This document shows positions 1 to 8,253 of a stretch of DNA of 64,000 nt, piece after piece (within the stretch, counting starts at the first letter, position 1; each line of letters starts with the position of its first letter). The notes below the pieces were generated by a model, which saw only the letters and a list, made by a program, of their open reading frames with translations, was not told where the DNA came from and made no database searches. The translations under genes were made by a program, and so were the position numbers. The DNA lies in assembly GCA_024709145.1 (NCBI GenBank), contig JANJXG010000023.1, positions 1-64,000 on the forward strand. Direction: 5' to 3'. The stretch comes from Bacteroidales bacterium. GTDB lineage: Bacteria; Bacteroidota; Bacteroidia; Bacteroidales; F082.

Positions 1-1
1 C

Positions 2-1249
2 GAAAAGCAACTCGGCATAGGTGAAACCACCTTCGTGGGGCCCGACACCCTCGTAAATAAAAATGCCATGTTCCTCATCGAGGAGCTGCAGCGCCTGGCT
101 CTTCAGCGCTGCGACAACGCCCGCGATGCCATCCGCCTGATCGGCAGCCTGATAAAGGAATACGGCTATGCCGACTATGGCGAGTGCATCACCATAGCCG
201 ATAAAAACGAAGTGTGGCAGATGGAGATTCTGGGTGAAGGCCCCGTGCGCATCGGTGGTGTCTGGGCAGCCCAACGCATCCCCGACGACCATGTAGGCAT
301 CTCGGCCAACATCTCCCGCATCGGTAAAATAGACCGGAATAATCCCGACTATTTCATGGCATCCAACAATGTGGAGGCTGTAGCCAAGGAGTTTGGCCTG
401 TGGGACGGCCAGGGTGAATTCAAATTCTGGAAAGCCTATGCCGGTCAGGAGAAACCGTTTAAAATCAGGGAGTTTTTTGTGCTCAACAGCTTAGCCCCCT
501 CGCTGGGCCTGACGATGGACATGGAAGAACTACCCTTTTCAGTGAAACCTGAAGTAAAAGTCACCGTAGCCAAACTGACCGAACTTTACAGAGCCACCTA
601 CGAAGGCACCGCCTACGACATGACCCGAAATGTGAAATACATCAAGAAGAAATACGACGACAAACGCAATGAAACTGGTGCCGACACCCTTGTGAGTCCG
701 GTGGCAAACCCTTGGCTGACAACCGATATGCGCAACACCCTCAACTACCTTGCTCCGGGCACTGTGGAATTTCAGCGCACGGTGTCGGTGAGCTGGTGTT
801 CCTACAGTCATATCACACAGCTGCGTGACTGGCTACCCGATGAGATAGGCGGTGTGAGCTGGTTTTCGTTTGACAACCCGGGCGAGAGTCCGCGCATCCC
901 CATCTATGCCGGCGCTTCGGAACTCCCTGCCGGCTTTGAGTTTTGCGGACAAAAAAGATACCGCGAAGATGCCGCCCTCTGGCACTACCGCAAAGCCAAC
1001 AAGCTGGCCACCGTGAGCTGGGGCAAAACCAAAGACATTGTGCTTGGCAATGTGCGTGATTTTGAACAAAAGGCCTTTGATGAAATGCCGCTTGCCGAAA
1101 AAAGAGCCGCGCTCCTGCTCAAAGAAGGCAAAAAAGCCGAGGCCTCCAAAGAGCTGAGCCGCTTCTCGAAAGACTTTGCCGCTGCCACAGTACAACGCTG
1201 GAAAGAGATGGAAATCAGGTTTTGGGAAATGTTTGGCAGGGGGTTTTGA
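2..1249 (+). CDS. C69-family dipeptidase, 3' part (5' end outside window)
   Basis: The reading frame is already open at the left edge of the window, so this is the C-terminal ~415 residues of a longer protein; the first in-frame GTG at 35 is probably internal. The sequence resembles peptidase family C69 (PepD-like, cysteine N-terminal nucleophile dipeptidases): a segment ending in GETTFVGPD, then an acidic dipeptidase core with YADYGECITI, EVWQMEILG and HVGISANISRIG in the first ~100 residues, followed by the long C-terminal half typical of the family. The nucleophilic cysteine lies near the N terminus in this family and would be upstream of the window, so activity cannot be judged. It ends at a TGA at 1247-1249 and is followed by a repeat-rich non-coding stretch. 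Family call is confident; the exact substrate (generic dipeptides) is inferred. Confidence 0.85.
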   Translation, partial: EKQLGIGETTFVGPDTLVNKNAMFLIEELQRLALQRCDNARDAIRLIGSLIKEYGYADYGECITIADKNEVWQMEILGEGPVRIGGVWAAQRIPDDHVGISANISRIGKIDRNNPDYFMASNNVEAVAKEFGLWDGQGEFKFWKAYAGQEKPFKIREFFVLNSLAPSLGLTMDMEELPFSVKPEVKVTVAKLTELYRATYEGTAYDMTRNVKYIKKKYDDKRNETGADTLVSPVANPWLTTDMRNTLNYLAPGTVEFQRTVSVSWCSYSHITQLRDWLPDEIGGVSWFSFDNPGESPRIPIYAGASELPAGFEFCGQKRYREDAALWHYRKANKLATVSWGKTKDIVLGNVRDFEQKAFDEMPLAEKRAALLLKEGKKAEASKELSRFSKDFAAATVQRWKEMEIRFWEMFGRGF

Positions 1250-1634
1250 GGAGAGAGGTCAATGTTCAAGGTTTAAAGTTTAAAATGCAGTCAGAGATAT
1301 GTCTGTCTTTGGCTTGATTGTCCTTCGGGTGTCTTGTCCTGAATTTGAAAATTTGCAATTGGCTTGCACCAGCAACAAATCAACAAATCAAAAAATCAAC
1401 ACAGATTTACCACTGATGATATTTGTCTACGGATGTCCAAGGATGTTTTCCTGCTGCTTTCAGCATCCGGAAAGGCATCTGCCCGGCGCGGTCGTTTGAT
1501 ATTAAAACAATTTTGGCAATGGCTGTTGGTTTTGGCTTGCGCCAGCAACAAATCAACAGATCAACGAATCAACAAGAAAGAGAACCGGGGTATCAGATTT
1601 CGAGACAGTTACCAAATTAATTTAATAAGAGACA
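1250..1634. repeat. Non-coding tract with CAACAAATCAAC-type repeats
   Basis: No convincing gene. The tract holds short degenerate repeats built on CAACAAATCAAC / CAACAGATCAAC at 1371-1400 and 1545-1575. The 41 bp at 1535-1575 (starting GCTTGCGCCAGC) recur without mismatch at 2587-2627. The short open frames here are low-complexity translations of the repeat and have no recognisable domain. Confidence 0.7.
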
Positions 1635-1668
1635 TTTTGACTTTCAGCACTTATTTGATGTAGATTTG
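1635..1668 (+). promoter_or_regulatory. Bacteroidota-type promoter for the lipoprotein gene at 1718
   Basis: TTTTG at 1635-1639 and TAGATTTG at 1661-1668, separated by 21 nt, match the Bacteroidota -33/-7 consensus (TTTG, TAnnTTTG). The ATG at 1718 lies about 45 nt downstream of the predicted start of transcription. Confidence 0.6.
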
Positions 1669-1717
1669 TACAAAGGCTTAGACTCGGATTTTGTTCGGGT
1701 TAAGAAAAGTTTTTGCG

Positions 1718-2206
1718 ATGAAAAAGATCTTCCTGCTTTTATTTACTTTTAGTTTGCTGGCTTTATCTTCCTGTACCAAGCAGCATTTTTCGGGTGAAGG
1801 CTCCTTTAAAGGCACCTTTTCAGGAATGTACATCAAGGAAGGAAATGTCATTTCTCATAAAAGGATTATTAACATTGTAATCACTGAATCAACTGATGAT
1901 CATCTTCTCTTAATCAATTCGGAAAGTGGTGCCAGTCATCAGGAATCTGAACTCTCAAAAAATGGAAAAGACATTTCAGGAACAATCAAATCCTGGGCAG
2001 CTGTTTCGTGGAGTGACAGCCCTACAACCCATATTTCTCACATAGATAAATACATTGATATCGAAGGCCGATGGGAAAAACTTGGAGGAGAATATGTGAT
2101 AACGGGCAAATTCAATTCCATTTACCATTTTGTTTCAACTGCTGCAAACATCGATGAAGAGTCTCCTGTAGAAGGAAGTTTTATTATTAAACCCAATAAC
2201 GAATAG
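1718..2206 (+). CDS. Small predicted lipoprotein of unknown function
   Basis: 162 residues. I place the start at the ATG at 1718 because it begins a textbook lipoprotein signal: MKKIFLLLFTF, hydrophobic core, then a lipobox ending LALSSC with the cysteine at about residue 18. An in-frame TTG at 1691 would only add a non-signal extension. The mature part is hydrophilic with alternating beta-like stretches (FSGEGSFKGTFSGMY, EGRWEKLGGEYVITGKFNS), suggesting a small beta-barrel or lipocalin-like fold, but I do not recognise the family. It stands alone between two repeat tracts and has its own promoter. Function unknown. Confidence 0.75.
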   Translation: MKKIFLLLFTFSLLALSSCTKQHFSGEGSFKGTFSGMYIKEGNVISHKRIINIVITESTDDHLLLINSESGASHQESELSKNGKDISGTIKSWAAVSWSDSPTTHISHIDKYIDIEGRWEKLGGEYVITGKFNSIYHFVSTAANIDEESPVEGSFIIKPNNE

Positions 2207-2687
2207 GTTATCCGTTGGATTTGCTGAGAAAGCCTGTTCATCGTCATTTGCATTTTCCCGGCGGAGGAAATAAATCAACCTTTCACAGATTCGGGATTCA
2301 ATCCGAAAGCTTTTGGATTTGCTCCGGTGTTGAGGGGTTTATTGCCTGTTGGCTTTTGGCTATTGGCTTCATTCAAGGCATAATCAGATGCGCCATCCAG
2401 ATTATTCGTCTTTCATTCGTGCATTCGTGGCAACTTATCATTTCTTGTGTCAGCCCTAAACCCCTCTAAACCAACAAATCAACGCATCAACAGATCAATC
2501 GAATAAAAAGAGTTGATTTGTTCTTTGTTGATATGTTGATGCTGACGCGTTTGAATGTGAGCGGTGCTGAAAGCTTTTAGCTTTTTGCTTGCGCCAGCAA
2601 CAAATCAACAGATCAACGAATCAACAAATCAACTTGTCAGAAATATAAAGATTTGCTTTGGTGGGATTTATTCTGTTACGTCGTTTG
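2207..2687. repeat. Repeat-rich non-coding tract upstream of the AbiEii-type module
   Basis: No gene is supported. It holds several copies of the same repeat family as 1250-1634: 2472-2499, a reverse-oriented block at 2512-2540 that could pair with it as a long imperfect hairpin, and 2587-2627, which is identical over 41 bp to 1535-1575. A second motif (ATTGCCTGTTGGC..TTGGCTATTGGCTT) at about 2339-2371 recurs at 3668-3701. The tract looks like accumulated or decayed intergenic repeats. Confidence 0.65.
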
Positions 2688-3317
2688 CTAAACATTTTTT
2701 AAGTAATCGAAGGTGGCTTTTTCTAGCTTATTTTTAACAGATTTCCAGTTTAAGTGGGGCGATTCGAGCAAAACAGGCCAATCAGAAAGGTCTGCATCTC
2801 CAAACCAGCATAGACTTTTAAGAACATTGGCATCGTTATACTCTTTGTATTTTATTTTGTAAAAACCAATCATTTGCTCCACGGTGAAGATGTTTAAAAG
2901 GTAATAAATATCAATAAAGTCTTTTACCCGTTGACCGCTCACCGTAATGGCATTGAGTTTCATGGCTGAGATGTCTTCATTGGATAACATCAGAATATTG
3001 TCAATGAATTCAGGTTCAGCAACAAGCGGATAGCGATGCGCCAAAATATCCACCTGAACCTTATTGATACTGCCTTTCAGGGTGTTGTTAGCTGAAAATA
3101 ACAACTTAAATGGAAAATCAGCTGACAGGTTTTCCAGAAGTTGGGATGTGTTGAAACTGAAATTAGAAAACAAATCAAGGTCCACAGATTTTCTGTGTCC
3201 CATTTTTAATGAAAGTGCCGTGCCGCCAGCAAGGTAAAATCCTTTCAGGTAGTCTTTTTTCTGTAACTGTTTTAATAGTTCCAATGTTGACTCATCGACT
3301 GTGCTCTGGTGTAGCAT
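2688..3317 (-). CDS. AbiEii/AbiGii-type nucleotidyltransferase (putative toxin)
   Basis: 209 residues, with the polymerase-beta nucleotidyltransferase signature of the AbiEii family: the helix-GGTALSLKMGH motif at about residues 31-41, then SVDLDLF with the two metal-binding aspartates a few residues later, and a third acidic residue in KVQVDILAH. The C-terminal part holds the KDFIDIYYLL segment common in this family. Members act as toxins that nucleotidylate RNA (AbiE, MenT) or serve in phage defence. It overlaps the upstream DUF6922 gene by 46 nt in another frame, so the two are certainly co-transcribed. Both lie within repeat tracts that look like accessory DNA. Toxic activity is inferred from the family. 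Confidence 0.85.
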   Translation of the reverse strand: MLHQSTVDESTLELLKQLQKKDYLKGFYLAGGTALSLKMGHRKSVDLDLFSNFSFNTSQLLENLSADFPFKLLFSANNTLKGSINKVQVDILAHRYPLVAEPEFIDNILMLSNEDISAMKLNAITVSGQRVKDFIDIYYLLNIFTVEQMIGFYKIKYKEYNDANVLKSLCWFGDADLSDWPVLLESPHLNWKSVKNKLEKATFDYLKNV

Positions 3318-3574
3318 CTGAATTTTGTTTTTGGTGTTTGAAAGAGTAATGATACGAAATTCAAGGTTTTTGGGTCGATATAGTTAAGCTGGCAAAGGGT
3401 AGATATCACTGTCTCTACGCCATAAAATTGTTTGATCAGCCTGATTTCATTCAGGGTACCAAATTGAATGATCCGTTCAATGATCAATCTTTTTGATTTC
3501 TGCTCATCAAGTTTCGTGATGTCAACATCCCAAAAGCATGCTTCATTCAATTGGGATAAAAGAGTAGGCATCAT
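3272..3574 (-). CDS. DUF6922-like protein (putative antitoxin partner)
   Basis: 100 residues. Features that match DUF6922 as I know it are the N-terminal FWDVDITKLD, the central LIIERIIQFG, FYGVE, and the C-terminal DPKTLNF..FQTPKTKFRCY. This small all-helical domain is regularly found directly upstream of nucleotidyltransferase (AbiEii-like) genes in Bacteroidota, which is the arrangement here, with a 46-nt overlap. By position it is the probable antitoxin or partner, though I know of no biochemical proof. The start is the first of two adjacent ATGs (3574 and 3571). No good -33/-7 pair is visible upstream. Confidence 0.75.
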   Translation of the reverse strand: MMPTLLSQLNEACFWDVDITKLDEQKSKRLIIERIIQFGTLNEIRLIKQFYGVETVISTLCQLNYIDPKTLNFVSLLFQTPKTKFRCYTRAQSMSQHWNY

Positions 3575-4056
3575 AGGTATCAGATTTCTTGTAAAAGTAT
3601 GAAATAATTCAATTATTCCTGATTCGGGCTGAAAGCTTTCGGATTCAAAGATTTGCTACGGGGAGGGTTGATTGCCTGTTGGCACTTGGCTATTGGCTTG
3701 CTGAGGGATTTGAAAATTTCTGATTTGAAAATTTGTATCGCTCCAATCTTCAAATCCGAAAGTGATCGGTTCAAATTTTCAAATCAACAAATCAACTCCC
3801 AAGCCGATGCGCCAGCCCTAAACCCTAAATTCTAAACCCTAAACCACTCTAAATCAACAAATCAACCTGTCAGTGATTCAAAGATTTGCTCCTGTGTGGG
3901 TTGAGGGGCTTTTGGCGTGGGCTAAAGCTAAGGCTTTGGCACCCATCACCGATTACGCATTACCGATCACGCTTTTCTTTTAATTGGTCAGAATCTTCGG
4001 CAACATGAGCGATAGAAAACCTGCCTCATCATAAACATTTCACTCTCACGCCAACA
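3575..4056. repeat. Non-coding tract with further copies of the intergenic repeats
   Basis: No gene is supported. Copies of the CAAATCAACAAATCAAC motif lie at about 3779-3797 and 3846-3866; the 'GCCTGTTGGC...GGCTATTGGCTT' motif lies at about 3668-3701. A run of CCCTAAA-like units sits at 3814-3843. The composition is the same as at 1250-2687, so the toxin-antitoxin-like pair is flanked on both sides by the same repeat family. Confidence 0.65.
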
Positions 4057-5835
4057 TCAATCCTGCGAAATCTCGCTGAGTTTGTTTCGGTAGGTGATAA
4101 ACACATTGGCGCGGGAGATATAGCCAAGGTATTTGCCGTCCTTCAGCACCACGATGTTGTATTTGCCCGAATCCTGAAACATGGCTGCCACGGTTTCCAT
4201 CGGGTCGTCGGGCTGAATGATGTAAGAAGGATACACCATAATGCTGTCAACCAGCGTAGTGTAGAGTTCTGTGTCGAACATGATGTTGCGGATGTCATCC
4301 AGCAGGATGTGTCCTTTGAACAGGCCCTGCTCGTCAACCACCGGGAAGATGTTACGCTTGGAACGGCTGATCACCTTCACCAGCTCGCCTAAGGTTTGTC
4401 CGGGTTTGATGCGGTGGAAGTTGGTTTCAACAAGCCTGCCTACTTTCATCATATTGAGCACGCTTTTGTCTTTGTTGTGCGTCATAAGCTCACCGCGGCT
4501 TGCCAGCTGATAGGTGTATATTGAGTTGGTAACGAACACTTTGGCGGTGGCATAGGCAATGGTTGAAACGATCATGAGCGGTACAAAGAGGTTGTAGCCG
4601 CCGGTGATCTCGGCAATGAGGAAGATGCCGGTGAGGGGTGCATGCAGGATACCGGCAATCATGCCGCCCATGCCCACCACGGCAAATTTTCCGGGGTCGA
4701 GGCCGCCCAAACCCGTGTGGTTGATAAAGACAGCATAAAATAAGCCCAGAAAAGCACCCAGAAACAAGGCCGGAGCAAATATGCCTCCCACCCCACCGGC
4801 TGCAAAGGTGAGCGAGGTGGCAAAGGCCTTCATCAGCAAAACGGCGGCAAAGAGTGCAAAAACCACCCACATATCGTCCTTGAAACCAAAGAAAAGACTT
4901 TTATTATACAAGGCACTGAAATCGCCGTTGAGGCTCTGGTTGATGGCCTCATACCCTTCACCGTAAAGCGCCGGAAAAAAGAAAATCAGTACACCAAGCA
5001 GCAGACTACCCAGCAAAAACCGTTGCCACCACAAAGGCAGTATGCGCTTGAACGAGGATTCGACCCAAATGGAAATACGGGTGAAATAGACAGAGAGCAA
5101 TCCTGCCAGCACACCAAGGCCGGCATAAAAGATCGTGTTTGAAGGGTCGAAAGCCACGCTGCGGTCGATGGGATACATCACCGCCTGCCCGAGCACGAAA
5201 TAGGAGGTTAGAACGGCCGTAACGGTGGAGATGAGCAAGGGAACAAGTGAAGCCATTGTCAGATCAACCATGATGACTTCGAGGGCAAAAACGATGGCTG
5301 CGATGGGCGACTGGAAGATGGATGCCATGGCCGCCGCGCTTGCCAGGCTGATCATCAGGATGATCTGACGGTGGTTGAGCCGCAGAAACTGTCCCAGATT
5401 CGATCCCACGGCAGCACCTGTTGACACCGTGGGCCCTTCGAGTCCTACCGAACCGCCAAAACCCACGGTGAAAGCACTCGAAACAATGGCTGAATAGACA
5501 TTGTGGAACTTTATCAGGCCGTTTTTGCGTGAAATGGCGTGCAATACACCCGGAATTCCATGGCCTGGCTCCTGTTTCACAAGGTAGCGCATAAAGAGAA
5601 TGGCCAACAAAATGCCTACTGCCGGATAAAAGAAGTAAAGGATGTTTTCGTACTGATTGGTGAAACTGCTGGTAAGCAAATGCTTGATCAGGTGTGCCGA
5701 TTTTTTGATGACGATGGCCGAGATGGCAGCCAGAACGCCGACCACTACACTGAGCAGATAAATATACTGCCTTTCGGAGATGTGTTTGGCCCTCCACTCC
5801 ATGAAACGGTTCAAGATGCTACGCGTCAGCGCCAT
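4057..5835 (-). CDS. ClC-family chloride channel/transporter with C-terminal CBS pair
   Basis: 592 residues: about ten hydrophobic segments (residues ~25-445), then two CBS domains (~463-590). All three ClC selectivity signatures are visible: GHGIP (91-95), GSVGLEGP (128-135, gating glutamate E133) and GGVGGIFAPALFLGA (347-361), plus the late tyrosine region NSIYTYQL (437-444). Where the proton-coupled antiporter of E. coli has the internal glutamate pair (FIIEEM), this protein reads FALEVIM, so the 'proton' glutamate appears to be valine, as in channel-type ClCs. The CBS pair is likely to bind adenine nucleotides and regulate gating. It is a monocistronic gene, convergent with nothing on its 3' side except the repeat tract. 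Confidence 0.93.
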   Translation of the reverse strand: MALTRSILNRFMEWRAKHISERQYIYLLSVVVGVLAAISAIVIKKSAHLIKHLLTSSFTNQYENILYFFYPAVGILLAILFMRYLVKQEPGHGIPGVLHAISRKNGLIKFHNVYSAIVSSAFTVGFGGSVGLEGPTVSTGAAVGSNLGQFLRLNHRQIILMISLASAAAMASIFQSPIAAIVFALEVIMVDLTMASLVPLLISTVTAVLTSYFVLGQAVMYPIDRSVAFDPSNTIFYAGLGVLAGLLSVYFTRISIWVESSFKRILPLWWQRFLLGSLLLGVLIFFFPALYGEGYEAINQSLNGDFSALYNKSLFFGFKDDMWVVFALFAAVLLMKAFATSLTFAAGGVGGIFAPALFLGAFLGLFYAVFINHTGLGGLDPGKFAVVGMGGMIAGILHAPLTGIFLIAEITGGYNLFVPLMIVSTIAYATAKVFVTNSIYTYQLASRGELMTHNKDKSVLNMMKVGRLVETNFHRIKPGQTLGELVKVISRSKRNIFPVVDEQGLFKGHILLDDIRNIMFDTELYTTLVDSIMVYPSYIIQPDDPMETVAAMFQDSGKYNIVVLKDGKYLGYISRANVFITYRNKLSEISQD

Positions 5836-5963
5836 ATAAAATTTTGGTCAGATTAAAGGGCGAATATAAGCAATAATTCAGCCGCGGCAAGGGCAAGCTT
5901 CTTTTTGAATCAATCTTTCTTTTTCCGCTGATTTGCGTATTTTCGGCCTTTATTTCGTCTGCT

Positions 5964-6728
5964 ATGAAAATTATCACCTACAACGTCAACGGCATCAGGG
6001 CTGCTATCAACAAGGGTTTTTTGGACTGGATGGCTTCCGAGTCGCCTGATGTGCTTTGTCTTCAGGAAATTAAAGCGACACCCGACCAAATTCCCCTGAT
6101 GGAATTTGAGGCCCTGGGCTACAAGAATTTTTGGTTTCCTGCACAAAAAAAAGGCTACAGCGGCGTGGCCATCTTGTCGAAACAACAACCCGATCAAGTG
6201 GTTTATGGCATGAATATGCCTGCTTATGATGAGGAGGGTCGTTTTCTCAGGGCCGATTTTGGTGATCTTTCGGTGGTGTCGGTTTACCATCCTTCGGGCA
6301 GCAGCGGCGACGAACGTCAGGCTTTTAAAATGCAGTGGCTTGATGATTTTGAACACTATGTCAAACACTTGCGCACTGAGCGCCCAAAGCTGGTGTTATC
6401 TGGCGATTACAATATTTGTCACCAGGCCATTGATATTCACGATCCGGTGCGCAATGCCACCATGAGTGGTTTTCTGCCTGAAGAGCGGGAGTGGATGAGC
6501 CGGTTTCTGGCACAGGGATATGTGGATAGTTTCCGAACACTTGTGAAAGAGCCGCATCACTACAGCTGGTGGAGCTACCGGGCCAATGCCAGGGCCAACA
6601 ACAAAGGTTGGCGAATTGATTACAATATGCTCACCGAAAATCTGGCTCAAAATCTGAAAGCTGCTACCATATTGCCTTCAGCAGTGCACTCCGATCATTG
6701 TCCGGTAGTAGTGGAGCTGCAGTTTTAG
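5964..6728 (+). CDS. xth: Exodeoxyribonuclease III
   Basis: 254 residues, full family length. AP-endonuclease/ExoIII signatures in order: TYNVNGIRAA (N-terminal, N9), LQEIK (E35), KGYSGVAIL, VYHPSG (108-112), SGDYNICHQAIDIHDP (D148, N150), GWRIDY and HSDHCPV (D244, H245). It removes 3' blocking groups and cleaves at abasic sites in base-excision repair. The start ATG at 5964 is the only one ahead of the first beta strand. The ClC gene is divergent with a ~130-nt shared upstream region. No unusual features. Confidence 0.96.
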   Translation: MKIITYNVNGIRAAINKGFLDWMASESPDVLCLQEIKATPDQIPLMEFEALGYKNFWFPAQKKGYSGVAILSKQQPDQVVYGMNMPAYDEEGRFLRADFGDLSVVSVYHPSGSSGDERQAFKMQWLDDFEHYVKHLRTERPKLVLSGDYNICHQAIDIHDPVRNATMSGFLPEEREWMSRFLAQGYVDSFRTLVKEPHHYSWWSYRANARANNKGWRIDYNMLTENLAQNLKAATILPSAVHSDHCPVVVELQF

Positions 6729-6754
6729 TGAGTGCTTTTGTTTGAAGTAAGATA

Positions 6755-6799
6755 GCTTGGTTCGCCTCATCGCTTCGTTCGTCCGATCGCTTCGTTCGC
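6755..6799. repeat. Short tandem TCGCTTCGTTCG repeat
   Basis: Two copies of TCGCTTCGTTCG, at about 6769-6780 and 6788-6799, between xth and acpS. It may be a remnant repeat; no hairpin or known signal is recognised. Confidence 0.5.
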
Positions 6800-7173
6800 T
6801 AAATCTCCAGCACCACAAATGCACTCGCCATTTCTTTAACGTGTGAGATGCTCAGATGAATGTGCTGAATGCCTTCCTTTTCGATGAAGGCTTTCACTTT
6901 GCCATGCAGGTGAATGATGGGCTTGCCCAAATCATCATTCACTACTTCTATTTCATGAAAGGCCATGCCATAACGGTAGCCTGTTCCAAGTGCCTTGAAA
7001 AAAGCTTCTTTTGCCGCAAACCGGGCTGCATAATGCTGAAAAACAGTAGCCTTACCTTCGGAATATGCTTGTTCAACAGGAGTGAATAACTTATCTTTCA
7101 GCCCTTTACTGTTGATTAAGTGGCGCTCCATACGTTCCACTTCGATGATGTCGGTACCAATACCAAAGATCAT
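6799..7173 (-). CDS. acpS: Holo-[acyl-carrier-protein] synthase
   Basis: 124 residues. AcpS transfers the 4'-phosphopantetheine arm of CoA to apo-ACP, which is needed for fatty-acid synthesis. Motifs: FGIGTDIIEVERM at the N terminus (Mg-binding D8) and ARFAAKEAFFKALGTG (E56 as second metal ligand), plus the C-terminal HIHLSISHVKEMASAFVV strand pair. Length and start are normal for the family. The next gene upstream on the same strand is 140 nt away, so it may have its own promoter. Confidence 0.96.
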   Translation of the reverse strand: MIFGIGTDIIEVERMERHLINSKGLKDKLFTPVEQAYSEGKATVFQHYAARFAAKEAFFKALGTGYRYGMAFHEIEVVNDDLGKPIIHLHGKVKAFIEKEGIQHIHLSISHVKEMASAFVVLEI

Positions 7174-7312
7174 TTGCCGGTTTTTTTGGATTGTAAAGGT
7201 AAGGAAGTTTCTCTCTAATTTTCAGAATTGCAAATCAGGAAATGCCATCTGCTTTGGTATCAACGATGCGACACAAAATGTTTACAGTAGATTGCACTGT
7301 AGTAAATGCTTA

Positions 7313-8173
7313 TTAATCCCACCATCCCGTTTCGTTCCACTTACCATTTTGAAAGACCATACGGCTTTTGTAGCCGGCAGCCATGAGGGCCTCGGTGGCG
7401 CGTGCAAACTCAGCGGTGAGCTCATCAGGATGGTGCGCGTCGCTGCTAACGATCACCGGGATGTTCATCCGGTGCATTTCGTTCAAAACCCAACCCGAAG
7501 GATAGAGGCCGTCGTAACGTTTTTTGTAAATCCCGCGGGTGTTGATTTCAACGATGAGGTCCTTTTCACGGATAAGCCCAAGTGTTTCAAACACATGGTT
7601 TCGATACCAGGTTTCGCCTTCGCTGAAATAGCGGTTTTGGTTGTGCATCTTGATTTTATCGAAATGACCTATCACATCAAATAATTCATTTTGAATCATT
7701 TCGTTGGTTTGATCATAAAAGGCTTTCACACCTTTGCGAATGTCACCCCCGAAAAACTGATGCAAGCCGTCGTCATAAATGGCTGCGTCGGGACCGTCGG
7801 TAAACCACAGATTTTCTTCATTGGCACTTCCAACCAAATGCACGGAACCTATCACATAATCGAGGCCGGCGCGGGCTTTGAGTTCGGCAAAATTTTGTGA
7901 CATGTGCGGCACGTAGTCCATCTCCAGCGAAAGAAAGATATCAAGCCGGTCTCTGTATTCTGATTGCAGCTTCCTGATCAGCCTGACGTATTCATCCAGC
8001 TTCTCTTTTGGCAACGAAAAGGGGTTGTCGAACGGCAACGGTGAGTGATCCGAAAAACCAATGGCTTTCATGCCCTGATTCAGGGCTGCCTTCACATAAG
8101 CCTCCGGACAATCTGTGCCATCGGAGTAATTGGTATGCATGTGAAAGTTGTAGGCTGTCATTGGAGCTTTCAT
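7313..8173 (-). CDS. PHP-family phosphatase (histidinol-phosphatase-like)
   Basis: 286 residues from the ATG at 8173; an ATG at 8161 is equally plausible, since in this family the HxH motif lies within ~10 residues of the N terminus. PHP motifs: HMHTNYSDG (metal-binding HxH), GFSDHSPLPF, LEMDYVP, YVIGSVHLVG, VIGHFDKIK, VEINTRG and VSSDAHHP, i.e. all trinuclear-metal ligands are present. The layout matches the HisJ/HisK histidinol-phosphatase group, which removes phosphate from L-histidinol phosphate. No other his genes are nearby and many Bacteroidota use HisB for this step, so the substrate is uncertain. It follows aspS on the same strand with an 80-nt gap. Confidence 0.85.
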   Translation of the reverse strand: MKAPMTAYNFHMHTNYSDGTDCPEAYVKAALNQGMKAIGFSDHSPLPFDNPFSLPKEKLDEYVRLIRKLQSEYRDRLDIFLSLEMDYVPHMSQNFAELKARAGLDYVIGSVHLVGSANEENLWFTDGPDAAIYDDGLHQFFGGDIRKGVKAFYDQTNEMIQNELFDVIGHFDKIKMHNQNRYFSEGETWYRNHVFETLGLIREKDLIVEINTRGIYKKRYDGLYPSGWVLNEMHRMNIPVIVSSDAHHPDELTAEFARATEALMAAGYKSRMVFQNGKWNETGWWD

Positions 8174-8253
8174 TGTTGTTTGCAGCTGAATCGCCCCTTG
8201 CACCCCTCACTCCGGACTGTGAAGCAAAAGAAGCAAGGCTGTTGGGATGCTGC

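Noticed and set aside
1371-2633. Possible CRISPR array from the regularly recurring CAACAAATCAAC units
   Set aside because: Units are degenerate, 10-12 nt apart without unique spacers, and no cas genes are nearby.
3814-3843. Run of CCCTAAA-like units resembling eukaryotic telomere repeats
   Set aside because: Only a few imperfect units inside a bacterial repeat-rich intergenic tract; coincidental low complexity.
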